Part shown: one piece after another, positions 55,270-63,029 of the stretch
Layout: each line of letters starts with the position of its first letter
How positions within the stretch are numbered: position 1 is the first letter of the stretch
Assembly: GCF_002284575.1 (NCBI RefSeq)
Contig: NZ_NPKJ01000007.1
Coordinates: forward strand, 62,414-126,413
Direction: 5' to 3'
DNA from: Mesorhizobium temperatum
GTDB lineage: Bacteria > Pseudomonadota > Alphaproteobacteria > Rhizobiales > Rhizobiaceae
Length of the DNA: 64,000 bases
Notes under the pieces: generated by a model
Seen by the model: the letters and a program-made list of their open reading frames with translations, nothing else
What the model was told of the DNA's origin: nothing
The model's database searches: none
Translations under genes and position numbers: made by a program

Positions 55270-55307
55270 ATTCTCAGGCGTGGTGCAGATTCTCAGGCGT
55301 GGTGCAG
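55270..55307. repeat. Perfect 19-bp tandem duplication across a stop codon
   Basis: The unit ATTCTCAGGCGTGGTGCAG occurs twice back to back (55270-55288 and 55289-55307). It covers the last codons and stop of the siderophore ATPase gene, so the downstream copy repeats that gene's ending outside the frame. The protein is unaffected. Probably a recent replication-slippage event. Confidence 0.9.
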
Positions 55308-56051
55308 GACGGTCAGCCGACCGGCGACGTTTTCGACCCGCATCGAGAAGCCAAAAATGCTCTCCAGTATGTCCGGCCGGATGACGTCACCGGTCTCGCC
55401 CATTGCGACAACGGCGCCATCCTTCATCGCGACGACACGGTCGGCGTACGAGGCTGCATGATTGATGTCGTGGAGTACGATAAGCACGGTCTTGCCGTGC
55501 TCGTCGGCGATGCGTCTCAGCGTCCGCATGAGATTTCTTGCATGAAACATGTCGAGATTGTTCAGCGGCTCGTCGAGAAGGATGTAATCCGTTCCCTGGC
55601 AGAAGGTCATGGCGACGAGGGCGCGCTGCCGTTGCCCGCCTGACAAAGTGTCGATGAAGCGCAGCGCCAGGTCGCTGAGATCGAACTGCTCGAGCGACGC
55701 CGCGATGATTTCACGGTCTTCCGCCGTCAGCCGCCCGCGGTGATGCGGGAAACGACCGAACCCCACCAGTTCAACGACGCGCAGGCGGCTTACGACGCCG
55801 GGATCCTGTCGCAGGATGGCCATGATCTTGGCCAACTGCCGGCTCGGCGTCGTATCGACCGGCAGCCCGTCGACTGTGATGCGGCCGCTTTGCAGAGGTC
55901 GCAGGCGGGCGATCAACGACAACAGGCTGGATTTGCCGGCGCCATTCGGTCCGACAAGCGCCGTGACGCCGCCCTTCGGCACTGTCAGGCTGACATTATC
56001 CAAAATGCGGCTGCCGCCAAGAGCCAGGGAGACGCCTGCAATCTCGATCAT
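55293..56051 (-). CDS. Siderophore ABC transporter ATPase (YclP/FatE-like)
   Basis: ATPase of 252 residues with Walker A GPNGAGKSSLL, signature LSGGQRQRALVAM, Walker B YILLDEPLNNLDM and the switch region VLHDINHAASY. The DEPLNNLDMFHA form is characteristic of the YclP/FatE/ViuC siderophore group rather than FecE. Last of four importer genes, overlapping the permease by 4 bases (ATGA). A 19-bp duplication spans its stop codon. Confidence 0.87.
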   Translation of the reverse strand: MIEIAGVSLALGGSRILDNVSLTVPKGGVTALVGPNGAGKSSLLSLIARLRPLQSGRITVDGLPVDTTPSRQLAKIMAILRQDPGVVSRLRVVELVGFGRFPHHRGRLTAEDREIIAASLEQFDLSDLALRFIDTLSGGQRQRALVAMTFCQGTDYILLDEPLNNLDMFHARNLMRTLRRIADEHGKTVLIVLHDINHAASYADRVVAMKDGAVVAMGETGDVIRPDILESIFGFSMRVENVAGRLTVLHHA

Positions 56052-57022
56052 CGCCGGCCCCCGGCAAACAGAATGGCAAGGAATACGATGCCGCCGGCAA
56101 ATTCCACGACGATGCCGAGGCTGCCTTCCCCGCCCAGAGCGTGCTGGAGGATTGTCTGGCCGCCCACGAGCACGATTATCGCCGTGAACGCGGCTGCCGG
56201 CAGAAGGATGGCGTGCCGGTTGGTGCCGACGATGCGCTCAGTGAGCGAAACCACCAGCAGGCCCAGGAAGGCCATCGGCCCAACCAGCGCCGTCGACGCC
56301 GATACGAGCGCGGCGACGAGAACCAGCAGCCCGGCAGCCGTGCCGCGCCACGCCACGCCGAGCCCGATGGCTGTGTCGGTGCCCAGCGCGAGCACATCGA
56401 GAACATGTCGCGCCCGCCAGGCGATGGCGACACCCGCCACGGTGATCACGCCAGCCAACAGCAGGAGACCGGGTTCCACCGTATTGAAGCTGGCGAAGAC
56501 CGCACCTTGCAGCACGGCGAAATCGTTCGGATCCAGCAGCCGCGCCAGCAATGTCGTCAGCGATCGGAACAGCACGCCCAGCACGACGCCCGTCAGCAGC
56601 ATCAGCGTCAGGTCGAAACGCCGGCGAAGCATCGGCAGAAACAGCGCCAGCGCGAGGCTCGTCATTACGGTGAAATTGCCGAGGAAGTGCAGGCGGGGAT
56701 CGATGCCGGCAAAGCCGAAACCGCTCAGCGAAAACACAAGCGCGGTCTGGCAAAAGACGTAGAGCGAATCCAGCCCCATAATCGATGGAGTGATGATGCG
56801 GTTGGCGCAAACGGTCTGAAACACGACCGTCGAAACCGCCACCGCGACGCCGACCAGAACCATCGCTGCCAGCCGCAGGGCACGCAGCTCGATCACGAAG
56901 GCGAGATCGCCGCGCAGGCCGATCGTCATGAACGCCGCGCCGACCACCACTGCGGCCGCCGCCATCGTCGCGAGGCGGCCCTCGTGCCGCACCAGGCCGC
57001 GTTGCATCGCGACTTCAGTCAT
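56048..57022 (-). CDS. Siderophore ABC permease (YclO/FatC-like)
   Basis: FecCD-family permease of 324 residues, about nine to ten helices, with VAVAVSTVVFQTVCANRIITPSIMG and STALVGPMAFLGLLVVSLTER. The ATG at 57022 overlaps the preceding permease gene by 8 bases; a longer frame up to 57256 is an overlap artefact. As in yclNO and fatDC, two distinct permeases form the channel as a heterodimer. This arrangement is typical of catecholate/petrobactin-type importers. Confidence 0.87.
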   Translation of the reverse strand: MTEVAMQRGLVRHEGRLATMAAAAVVVGAAFMTIGLRGDLAFVIELRALRLAAMVLVGVAVAVSTVVFQTVCANRIITPSIMGLDSLYVFCQTALVFSLSGFGFAGIDPRLHFLGNFTVMTSLALALFLPMLRRRFDLTLMLLTGVVLGVLFRSLTTLLARLLDPNDFAVLQGAVFASFNTVEPGLLLLAGVITVAGVAIAWRARHVLDVLALGTDTAIGLGVAWRGTAAGLLVLVAALVSASTALVGPMAFLGLLVVSLTERIVGTNRHAILLPAAAFTAIIVLVGGQTILQHALGGEGSLGIVVEFAGGIVFLAILFAGGRR

Positions 57023-57995
57023 TGCTGTTTCGGCCAAGCAGCAGGACGAGGAAAAGCACCGCCCCGACGACGCCCAGGATCGTGCCGACCGGAACCTCGT
57101 AAGGAAAACGGATGAGCCTGCCAATGATATCGCAGGCAAGCCCCAACGCTGCGCCGCCGCCGGCGACCCATGGCAAGGTGTGGCGCAGGTTTTCACCAGC
57201 GAAGCGCGATATGATGTTGGGCGCGACAAGGCCGACGAACGGGATCGTTCCGACAACGACCACGGTCAGCGCGGTGATGGCCGAGACGATGACCAGGCCG
57301 AGCCGAAGCATCCCGGTATAGTTCAGACCGAGCCCTATGCTGACGTCCCTGCCCAGCGAAAGCATCGTCAGGCGGTCGGCTGTCCACCAGGCCAATACGA
57401 CGAGTGCGCCCGCAACCCACAACAGTTCATAACGCCCGCGCAGGACGCCGGAAAACTCGCCCGTCATCCACACTTCGAGATACTGCAGAAGATCGAGGTG
57501 CCATGCGGCAAAGGTCGCGGCAGCGCCGATGACGCCGCCATAGACCAATCCGAACAGCGGAACAAGAAAAGGTTGTGTTGGCGGCAGCCTATGCGCGAGC
57601 ATGAGAAAAACGGATGTCCCGGCGAGAGCGGTGACGGCCGCGCCGGCCGCTTTCCATCCAAGCGACGCATCGGGCCACACGAGCGTCACGACCAGTATGC
57701 CGAGCGCCGCGGATTGCGCGGTTCCCGCTGTCGACGGCTCGACGAAACGGTTGCGGGCAAGCGTCTGCATCACAAGCCCTGCGATGGCCAAGGCGCTGCC
57801 GGCCAGAAGTGCCGCCAACGTCCTCGGCAAGCGGCTGATCATGATCAGCCGCAACGCTTCCGGGTCTGCAGCCAGACTGCCTATGGCAAGCTCGCCGACG
57901 CCGACGAACAGACTGGCCACAAAGAGCGCCAGCAGGGTTGCGGCGCCGATTGCCTGATAAGCGAAGCCTTGAGAGCCAAGCGATCCGGCGGTCAT
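57015..57995 (-). CDS. Siderophore ABC permease (YclN/FatD-like)
   Basis: First of two FecCD-family permeases, 326 residues, with RTLAALLAGSALAIAGLVMQ, PSTAGTAQSAALG and VGTIPFVGLVAPNIISRFAG. Overlaps the binding-protein gene by 4 bases and the second permease by 8, so the four importer genes are tightly coupled. Partner of the 56048 permease. Confidence 0.87.
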   Translation of the reverse strand: MTAGSLGSQGFAYQAIGAATLLALFVASLFVGVGELAIGSLAADPEALRLIMISRLPRTLAALLAGSALAIAGLVMQTLARNRFVEPSTAGTAQSAALGILVVTLVWPDASLGWKAAGAAVTALAGTSVFLMLAHRLPPTQPFLVPLFGLVYGGVIGAAATFAAWHLDLLQYLEVWMTGEFSGVLRGRYELLWVAGALVVLAWWTADRLTMLSLGRDVSIGLGLNYTGMLRLGLVIVSAITALTVVVVGTIPFVGLVAPNIISRFAGENLRHTLPWVAGGGAALGLACDIIGRLIRFPYEVPVGTILGVVGAVLFLVLLLGRNSND

Positions 57996-58894
57996 TGGGT
58001 CCGCGAGAAAGCGTCACGAATGGTCTTAAGCACGCGCTTCGTCGACTGGACGCCGCCTGCAGCGATGTAGAAATCGGCTGCCGGCATGTAGACCACCTGC
58101 CCTTTCTTCCAGGCCGTGGTTTCGGCCACCAGTTCATTGGCGAGCGTCGCCCTGGCATTCTGCTCCCCCGAACCGATCGCCGCGGCGCGATCGAGCACGA
58201 TAAGCCAGTCCGGATTGGCGTCGCGGATGAACTCGAAGGAGATCGCTTCGCCGTGGGTGGCGGCCTCAACATCCTCGACGGCCGGCGTGAGTTGGAGTGC
58301 CGAATGCAGCCAACCGAAGCGGGACTCCTTGCCGTAGGCGGTCACTTTCGGGCCGCTGGTCATCAGGACCAGCGCCGTGCCCTTGCCCTTGACGGCGGCA
58401 CGTGTCGACAAGAGCGCGTCATCGAGTTCCGAAGCAAGCGCCGCCGCCTCGGCCGGCTTGCCGACGAGAGCGCCGTAAGCCGTCAGGCGCTGCCTTGCCT
58501 GCGCGAACAGGTCATCGCCGTCCATCGTCATATCGATGCTCTGCGCAATCCGGCTCGTCGCCGCCAGTTGCGGCGAGGAGCGCCCGCCGACAATGATGAG
58601 GTCCGGCGCAAGCGCGCTCAGGGCCTCCAGATCGGGCTCGAAGAGGGTGCCGACGATTTCCGCACGGTCCTTCAATCCTGCGAGTTCGGGCACATAGAGC
58701 TTATCGGGCAGACCGGCGATCTTCACGCCCAGGCTGTTCAACGTATCGACTGCCGCAATGTCGAACACCGCGAGCGTTTGCGGCGTCTTTCCGACCGTCA
58801 CCGGGCATTTCGCGGTTTCGATCTCGGTTGCGAACGCCTGAACGAGGAAAAGCGCCAGTGCCGGCAACGCCAGGACCGACTTGAGCCATCTCAT
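57992..58894 (-). CDS. Siderophore-binding periplasmic protein (YclQ/FatB-like)
   Basis: Class III binding protein of about 300 residues with a signal peptide (SVLALPALALFLVQAFA). The mature start contains AVFDIAAVDTLNSLGVKIAG and PDLIIVGGRSSPQL, the pattern of YclQ/FatB petrobactin/anguibactin binders. The ATG at 58894 is chosen because GGAG lies 7 bases upstream; the ATG at 58900 would leave a single base between GGAG and start. First gene of the importer operon. Binds the ferric siderophore after TonB-dependent entry. Confidence 0.85.
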   Translation of the reverse strand: MRWLKSVLALPALALFLVQAFATEIETAKCPVTVGKTPQTLAVFDIAAVDTLNSLGVKIAGLPDKLYVPELAGLKDRAEIVGTLFEPDLEALSALAPDLIIVGGRSSPQLAATSRIAQSIDMTMDGDDLFAQARQRLTAYGALVGKPAEAAALASELDDALLSTRAAVKGKGTALVLMTSGPKVTAYGKESRFGWLHSALQLTPAVEDVEAATHGEAISFEFIRDANPDWLIVLDRAAAIGSGEQNARATLANELVAETTAWKKGQVVYMPAADFYIAAGGVQSTKRVLKTIRDAFSRTQ

Positions 58895-58919
58895 GAGCAT
58901 GCTCCGTGTCGATGACGAT

Positions 58920-59201
58920 TCAATCGCGCCAGGCCAGTGGCTGCAGATTTTCGCGGAAGGCGAACCGGACGAGATGCGATTCGATGACCTTGGTCTCGGT
59001 CAATGCACCGGTGTCGGCCGCTTCCACCACTATGTCCAGCCCTTCGAGACCGGCATTCATGGTAGCAGTGCCGCAGGAAAACCGGCACTGCCCATGCCCA
59101 TCGTTATAAGCGACGTCCACCTTGTGCACGAAATGTTTGCAAAGCTGCTGGAGATATTTGCCCGCATTCGGTGTTTCGCAGCGCGTGGTTGCAGTCAGCA
59201 T
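58920..59201 (-). CDS. DUF2218-family protein
   Basis: A 93-residue soluble protein matching DUF2218: ETPNAGKYLQQLCKHFVHKV near the N-terminus, a central beta-rich part and ESHLVRFAFRENL near the end. The family is found near siderophore and iron genes, but its function is not known to me. It lies 25 bases upstream of the importer operon on the same strand and is divergent from the exporter, so it is probably part of the same iron-regulated unit. Three Cys and several His residues could bind metal; this is speculative. Confidence 0.78.
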   Translation of the reverse strand: MLTATTRCETPNAGKYLQQLCKHFVHKVDVAYNDGHGQCRFSCGTATMNAGLEGLDIVVEAADTGALTETKVIESHLVRFAFRENLQPLAWRD

Positions 59202-59216
59202 AGAGACCTCATAATA

Positions 59217-59231
59217 TGATATTTACACTCC
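59217..59231. promoter_or_regulatory. IRO-like box between the DUF2218 gene and the exporter
   Basis: TGATATTTACACTCC has the same TGA-N9-TCC core as the box in front of the receptor. It sits 16 bases upstream of the DUF2218 start and upstream of the divergent exporter, close to the short palindrome CTTATCGTAAG. The flanking arms do not pair, so it is weaker than the 55194 site. Confidence 0.3.
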
Positions 59232-59362
59232 ACTTATCGTAAGCTATCCCTCCAGACAAGGTCGGCCTCATGAGCAGTCGCCCGCATGAATGCCTGTGGC
59301 GACAGGCCCTCGTCAGCCATGCTCCTGGCAGTCCAGACCTTCGAACCAGAAAAAGCGTTCCA

Positions 59363-61072
59363 ATGCTGCTTAGGTTTTTCTCCTACTACCGCCCCTGGAA
59401 GGCTCTGTTCATCCTGGATTTCTGCTGCGCGGTTCTGTCCGGCCTGCTGGAGCTCGGGTTCCCGATGGCGGTCAAGCTGTTCGTCGACGAACTGCTGCCG
59501 ACTCAGCAATGGCTGCTGATCCTTGCTGCGTCGGCCGGCCTGCTTGCCATCTATGCGGTGAACACCGGACTGATGGCGGTCGTGGTTTACTGGGGTCATA
59601 TGCTCGGCATCAATATCGAGACCGAGATGCGCCGGAAGAGCTTCGATCACCTGCAGAAGCTCTCGTTCCGCTTCTATGACAATCATAAGACCGGTCACCT
59701 CATCGCCCGGGTCACCAAGGACCTGGAGGAAATCGGCGAGGTTGCCCACCATGGCCCGGAAGACCTGTTCATCGCGATCATGACGTTCTTCGGCGCTTTC
59801 GCGCTGATGTTCCTGGTCAATCCGCAGCTTGCACTGATTACGGCGGCAATTGTTCCGCTCGTCGCTTGGGTGACAAGCCGCTATGGCGCGCGCATGACGC
59901 GCAACTGGCAGGCGCTTTATGGGCGGGTCGGCGATTTCAACGTTCGCATCGAGGAGAACGTCGGCGGCATGCGGGTGGTGCAGGCTTTCGCCAATGAAGA
60001 CCACGAGCGCAACCTGTTCGCGCGTGACAACGCCAGCTACCGCAAGACCAAGCTCGATGCCTATCGCATCATGGCCGCCAGTACGTCGCTGAGCTACATG
60101 AGCATGCGGTTGATCCAACTGGTGGTGATGATCGCCGGAAGCTACCTCGTGCTGCGTGGCGAACTTTCCAGTGGCGGCTTCGTTGGCTTCCTGCTCCTGG
60201 TCAACGTGTTCTTCCGGCCGATCGACAAGATCAATTCGGTGATCGAAACCTATCCGAAAGGCATCGCAGGATTTCGCCGCTATGCAGCTCTCCTCGACAC
60301 TGAGCCTGATATCGCGGATCGGCCTGGTGCTGTTGACACACCGACGCTGCAAGGTGACATCAGCTACCGCGATGTCAGCTTCGGCTATAGCGGCGAACGG
60401 CCGGTCTTGAAGAACATCAATCTCGACATCGCAGCAGGACAAACCATCGCCTTCGTCGGGCCGTCCGGCGCCGGCAAGACGACCCTGTGCTCGCTGCTGC
60501 CGCGTTTTTACGAAGTCGACAGCGGCGCCATCACCGTCGACGGTCTGGACATCCGCGACATGACACTGGCCTCGTTGCGCGGCCAGATCGGTATCGTGCA
60601 GCAGGACGTGTTCCTGTTTGGCGGTACGATCCGCGAGAACATCGCCTACGGCCGGCTGGACGCGGTCGAGAGCGAAATCGTCGAGGCCGCGCGCCGCGCG
60701 CGCCTCCACGACCTCATCGCCTCTCTGCCGGAAGGCCTCGATACGATCATTGGCGAGCGTGGCGTAAAGCTTTCGGGCGGTCAGAAGCAGCGGCTGGCAA
60801 TCGCGCGCATGTTCCTGAAGAACCCGACAATCCTCATCCTGGACGAGGCGACGTCGGCACTCGACACGCGGACCGAGCGGGAAATCCAGCAGTCGCTGGC
60901 AGAGCTTGCGCAGGGCCGAACGACACTGGTGATCGCGCACCGGCTGGCGACGATTCGCAATGCCGATCGCATCGTGGTGGTCGCCGATACCGGCATCGTC
61001 GAACAAGGTCCGCATGATGAACTGGTGGCGCTTGGCGGTGCTTACTCACGACTGGGCGCGGCTCCGGACTGA
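59363..61072 (+). CDS. ABC exporter, half-transporter, probably for the siderophore
   Basis: A 569-residue type IV ABC exporter: six-helix membrane domain (about 1-310) and nucleotide-binding domain (about 335-569) with GPSGAGKTTLCSLL, LSGGQKQRLAIARM and ILILDEATSALD. Works as a homodimer. The ATG at 59363 gives the family start (LLRFFSYYRPWKAL); an in-frame ATG at 59270 would add a polar 31-residue tail. Divergent from the DUF2218/importer operon, next to a complete biosynthetic set, it is the natural candidate for siderophore export. Multidrug-type ABC exporters look alike, so substrate is by context only. Confidence 0.8.
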   Translation: MLLRFFSYYRPWKALFILDFCCAVLSGLLELGFPMAVKLFVDELLPTQQWLLILAASAGLLAIYAVNTGLMAVVVYWGHMLGINIETEMRRKSFDHLQKLSFRFYDNHKTGHLIARVTKDLEEIGEVAHHGPEDLFIAIMTFFGAFALMFLVNPQLALITAAIVPLVAWVTSRYGARMTRNWQALYGRVGDFNVRIEENVGGMRVVQAFANEDHERNLFARDNASYRKTKLDAYRIMAASTSLSYMSMRLIQLVVMIAGSYLVLRGELSSGGFVGFLLLVNVFFRPIDKINSVIETYPKGIAGFRRYAALLDTEPDIADRPGAVDTPTLQGDISYRDVSFGYSGERPVLKNINLDIAAGQTIAFVGPSGAGKTTLCSLLPRFYEVDSGAITVDGLDIRDMTLASLRGQIGIVQQDVFLFGGTIRENIAYGRLDAVESEIVEAARRARLHDLIASLPEGLDTIIGERGVKLSGGQKQRLAIARMFLKNPTILILDEATSALDTRTEREIQQSLAELAQGRTTLVIAHRLATIRNADRIVVVADTGIVEQGPHDELVALGGAYSRLGAAPD

Positions 61073-61196
61073 CGACGCAGATCTCAAAGCTGCAGCCGAG
61101 GGGAGTTCTACTGAAACGCACCCGATCGGGCTGCGCACCCCAACCAGCTGATGCCCGCCTCGGCGCGACCCAAGGACGGACAGGCTCAGCCTCGGC

Positions 61197-62579
61197 TTAC
61201 GGCCGGATGTTGTGGTTGACGCGGAAGAGGTTCGCCGGATCGTATTTGCGCTTGACCGCGACGAGCCGCTCATAGTTGGCGCCGTAGGCGGCGCGTACGC
61301 GCGCCTCGCCTTCATCATCCATCATGAAGTTGATATAGGCGCCACCATGCGGGTTGTGCTTGTGCACCGCGGCCCAATACTCGCTTGCCCAGCGCCTCAG
61401 CTCCGGCGCCTTCGTCGGGTCGGGGTCGATGCCGGCGATAACCATGGACCAACGCGCTCGTCGCGCTCCCCAGGCGGTGGCGTCCGGAGCCACTTCCTGG
61501 ACCGCTCCGTCGATGGGGTAGAGATGCATCAGCGACAGCTCGCTCGGGGTCTTCGAGCCGTGCTCGGCATGGGCAGCGATGGCCGCATCGGACAGCTCGT
61601 CGACATAATCGCCCTTCCAGTACCACTGCAAGCCCTTCGGCAGCAGCGGATCAAACAGCGCCTGCTGATCGACGAAGGGCATCTGCATCATACCGTCCAT
61701 CAGAGGCTTGGGAAGCGCGTCGCGCACGGGCTGCATCGCCCGGATGCCGTCCTCCTCCGCGCCGTTGTAGCAACTGATCAGCGCGCAGATGCGCCTTCCC
61801 CAGATCTCGCGCGGGAAAGGGTCGCAGGAGGGCACCGTCTTGATGCCGAAGAACATCCCGAGCTCTCGCGGCGCTCCGGGCAGGAAGTCGCGGTACCAGC
61901 GCATGATCTCTGCGGCATGTTCGATGTCGAAGAAGATCGGCCCGGCATAGACATCCTTCGCCGGATGCGCCTGAAATGTGAAGCGCGTCACGACGCCGAA
62001 GTTGCCGCCGCCGCCGCGCAGCGCCCAGAACAGCTCCGGGTGTTCGTCCTCACTGGCCGTCACGACGCTGCCGTCGGCCAGCACGACCTCGGCCGCAAGC
62101 AGATTGTCGATGGTGAGGCCGTGTTTGCGCGTTAGATGGCCGGTGCCGCCGCCCAGCGTCAGTCCGGCGATGCCTGTGGTCGAGACGAGGCCCGCCGGCA
62201 CCGCCAGCCCATGAGCGCTGGTGGCGCGGTCGACATCGCCTTGGGTGCAGCCGGCCTCGACGCGGACCGTGCGAGTCCTGGGATCGATATCGACCCGTTT
62301 CATCGGCGACATGTCGATGACCATTCCGCCGTCGCAACTGCCGAAGCCTGGACCGTTGTGGCCGCCGCCGCGAATGGCAAGAAGCAAATGCTTCTCTCGG
62401 GCATGATTGACTGCCGCGACGACGTCGGCGACCTCGGCGCAGGGGACGATCCAGCGCGGCCGCTTGTCGATCATGGCGTTATAGAGCCCGCGAGCCTCTT
62501 CATAGGCCGGATGGTTTTGGTCAATAAGGCTCGCGAGGAGCCGGGCGGGGAAATCGTACGAAGTAACTGGCTTATCCAT
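61197..62579 (-). CDS. FAD-linked oxidase of the berberine-bridge/HDNO type
   Basis: A 460-residue flavoprotein with an N-terminal PCMH-type FAD domain (about 40-215) and a C-terminal BBE segment (PANLFRVNHNIRP). His74 in RGGGHNGPG is the probable 8-alpha-histidyl FAD attachment site; the position of the second covalent Cys in bicovalent relatives appears to be Ser/Thr (LVSTTGIAGLTLGGG), so single attachment is likely. Convergent with the exporter. Substrate unknown: the family oxidises sugars, nicotine derivatives or alkaloid-like amines. A link to the siderophore locus is not supported beyond proximity. Confidence 0.82.
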   Translation of the reverse strand: MDKPVTSYDFPARLLASLIDQNHPAYEEARGLYNAMIDKRPRWIVPCAEVADVVAAVNHAREKHLLLAIRGGGHNGPGFGSCDGGMVIDMSPMKRVDIDPRTRTVRVEAGCTQGDVDRATSAHGLAVPAGLVSTTGIAGLTLGGGTGHLTRKHGLTIDNLLAAEVVLADGSVVTASEDEHPELFWALRGGGGNFGVVTRFTFQAHPAKDVYAGPIFFDIEHAAEIMRWYRDFLPGAPRELGMFFGIKTVPSCDPFPREIWGRRICALISCYNGAEEDGIRAMQPVRDALPKPLMDGMMQMPFVDQQALFDPLLPKGLQWYWKGDYVDELSDAAIAAHAEHGSKTPSELSLMHLYPIDGAVQEVAPDATAWGARRARWSMVIAGIDPDPTKAPELRRWASEYWAAVHKHNPHGGAYINFMMDDEGEARVRAAYGANYERLVAVKRKYDPANLFRVNHNIRP

Positions 62580-63029
62580 ATTGAACCCTCAGGTTTCGGA
62601 GCAAGACGCGTCGGTGACTCGCCAAGACTAGATTGTTCGTCCTGGGCGCTGGACATTTGCGTTTCGCCGGTTGAATCTGCCGCATTGCGGCTCTTCTTGT
62701 CATACACCGCCTTCGTTTCCGACGTTTTTCTGTGGTGCGGTGGGAGTGTTTCGTTTGTTTCAGCGCGCGCCCCACGGGGATGACAGGCGGCATTTTGTGG
62801 CTGGTCCGAGTCGTTTGCTCGAGCCGTGGTATCGGCCGTGCAATCTAGGCCACTCGTGTTTCGGCCGTTTTTCCTGAGGATCGGATAGAGTTTCGTTTCC
62901 TGTCAGCGCTGGCGAAGACTCCCACGCGCCGAAACAGTTGAAACAAATCACGCGGCGTCTGAATGTGTGCTGAAACAAAGAGGGTCTAGTATCCGCCCTC
63001 GGGCGATCACGCGAACAAAGGGAACGACC
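62580..63029. promoter_or_regulatory. 450-base regulatory stretch with three TGAAACAAA repeats
   Basis: No gene recognised. TGAAACAAA occurs at 62939-62947 and 62971-62979, exactly 32 bp (three helical turns) apart and 51-91 bases upstream of the PAS gene, and inverted at 62754-62762 (TTTGTTTCA). The spacing suggests binding of one regulator on one DNA face. Confidence 0.35.

Noticed and set aside
57023..57256. N-terminal extension of the second siderophore permease
   Set aside because: It overlaps the first permease in another frame and the family start fits the ATG at 57022.
59234..61015. 593-codon open frame antisense to the ABC exporter
   Set aside because: Mirrors an intact exporter with Walker and signature motifs; the antisense product is highly charged and low in hydrophobic core residues.
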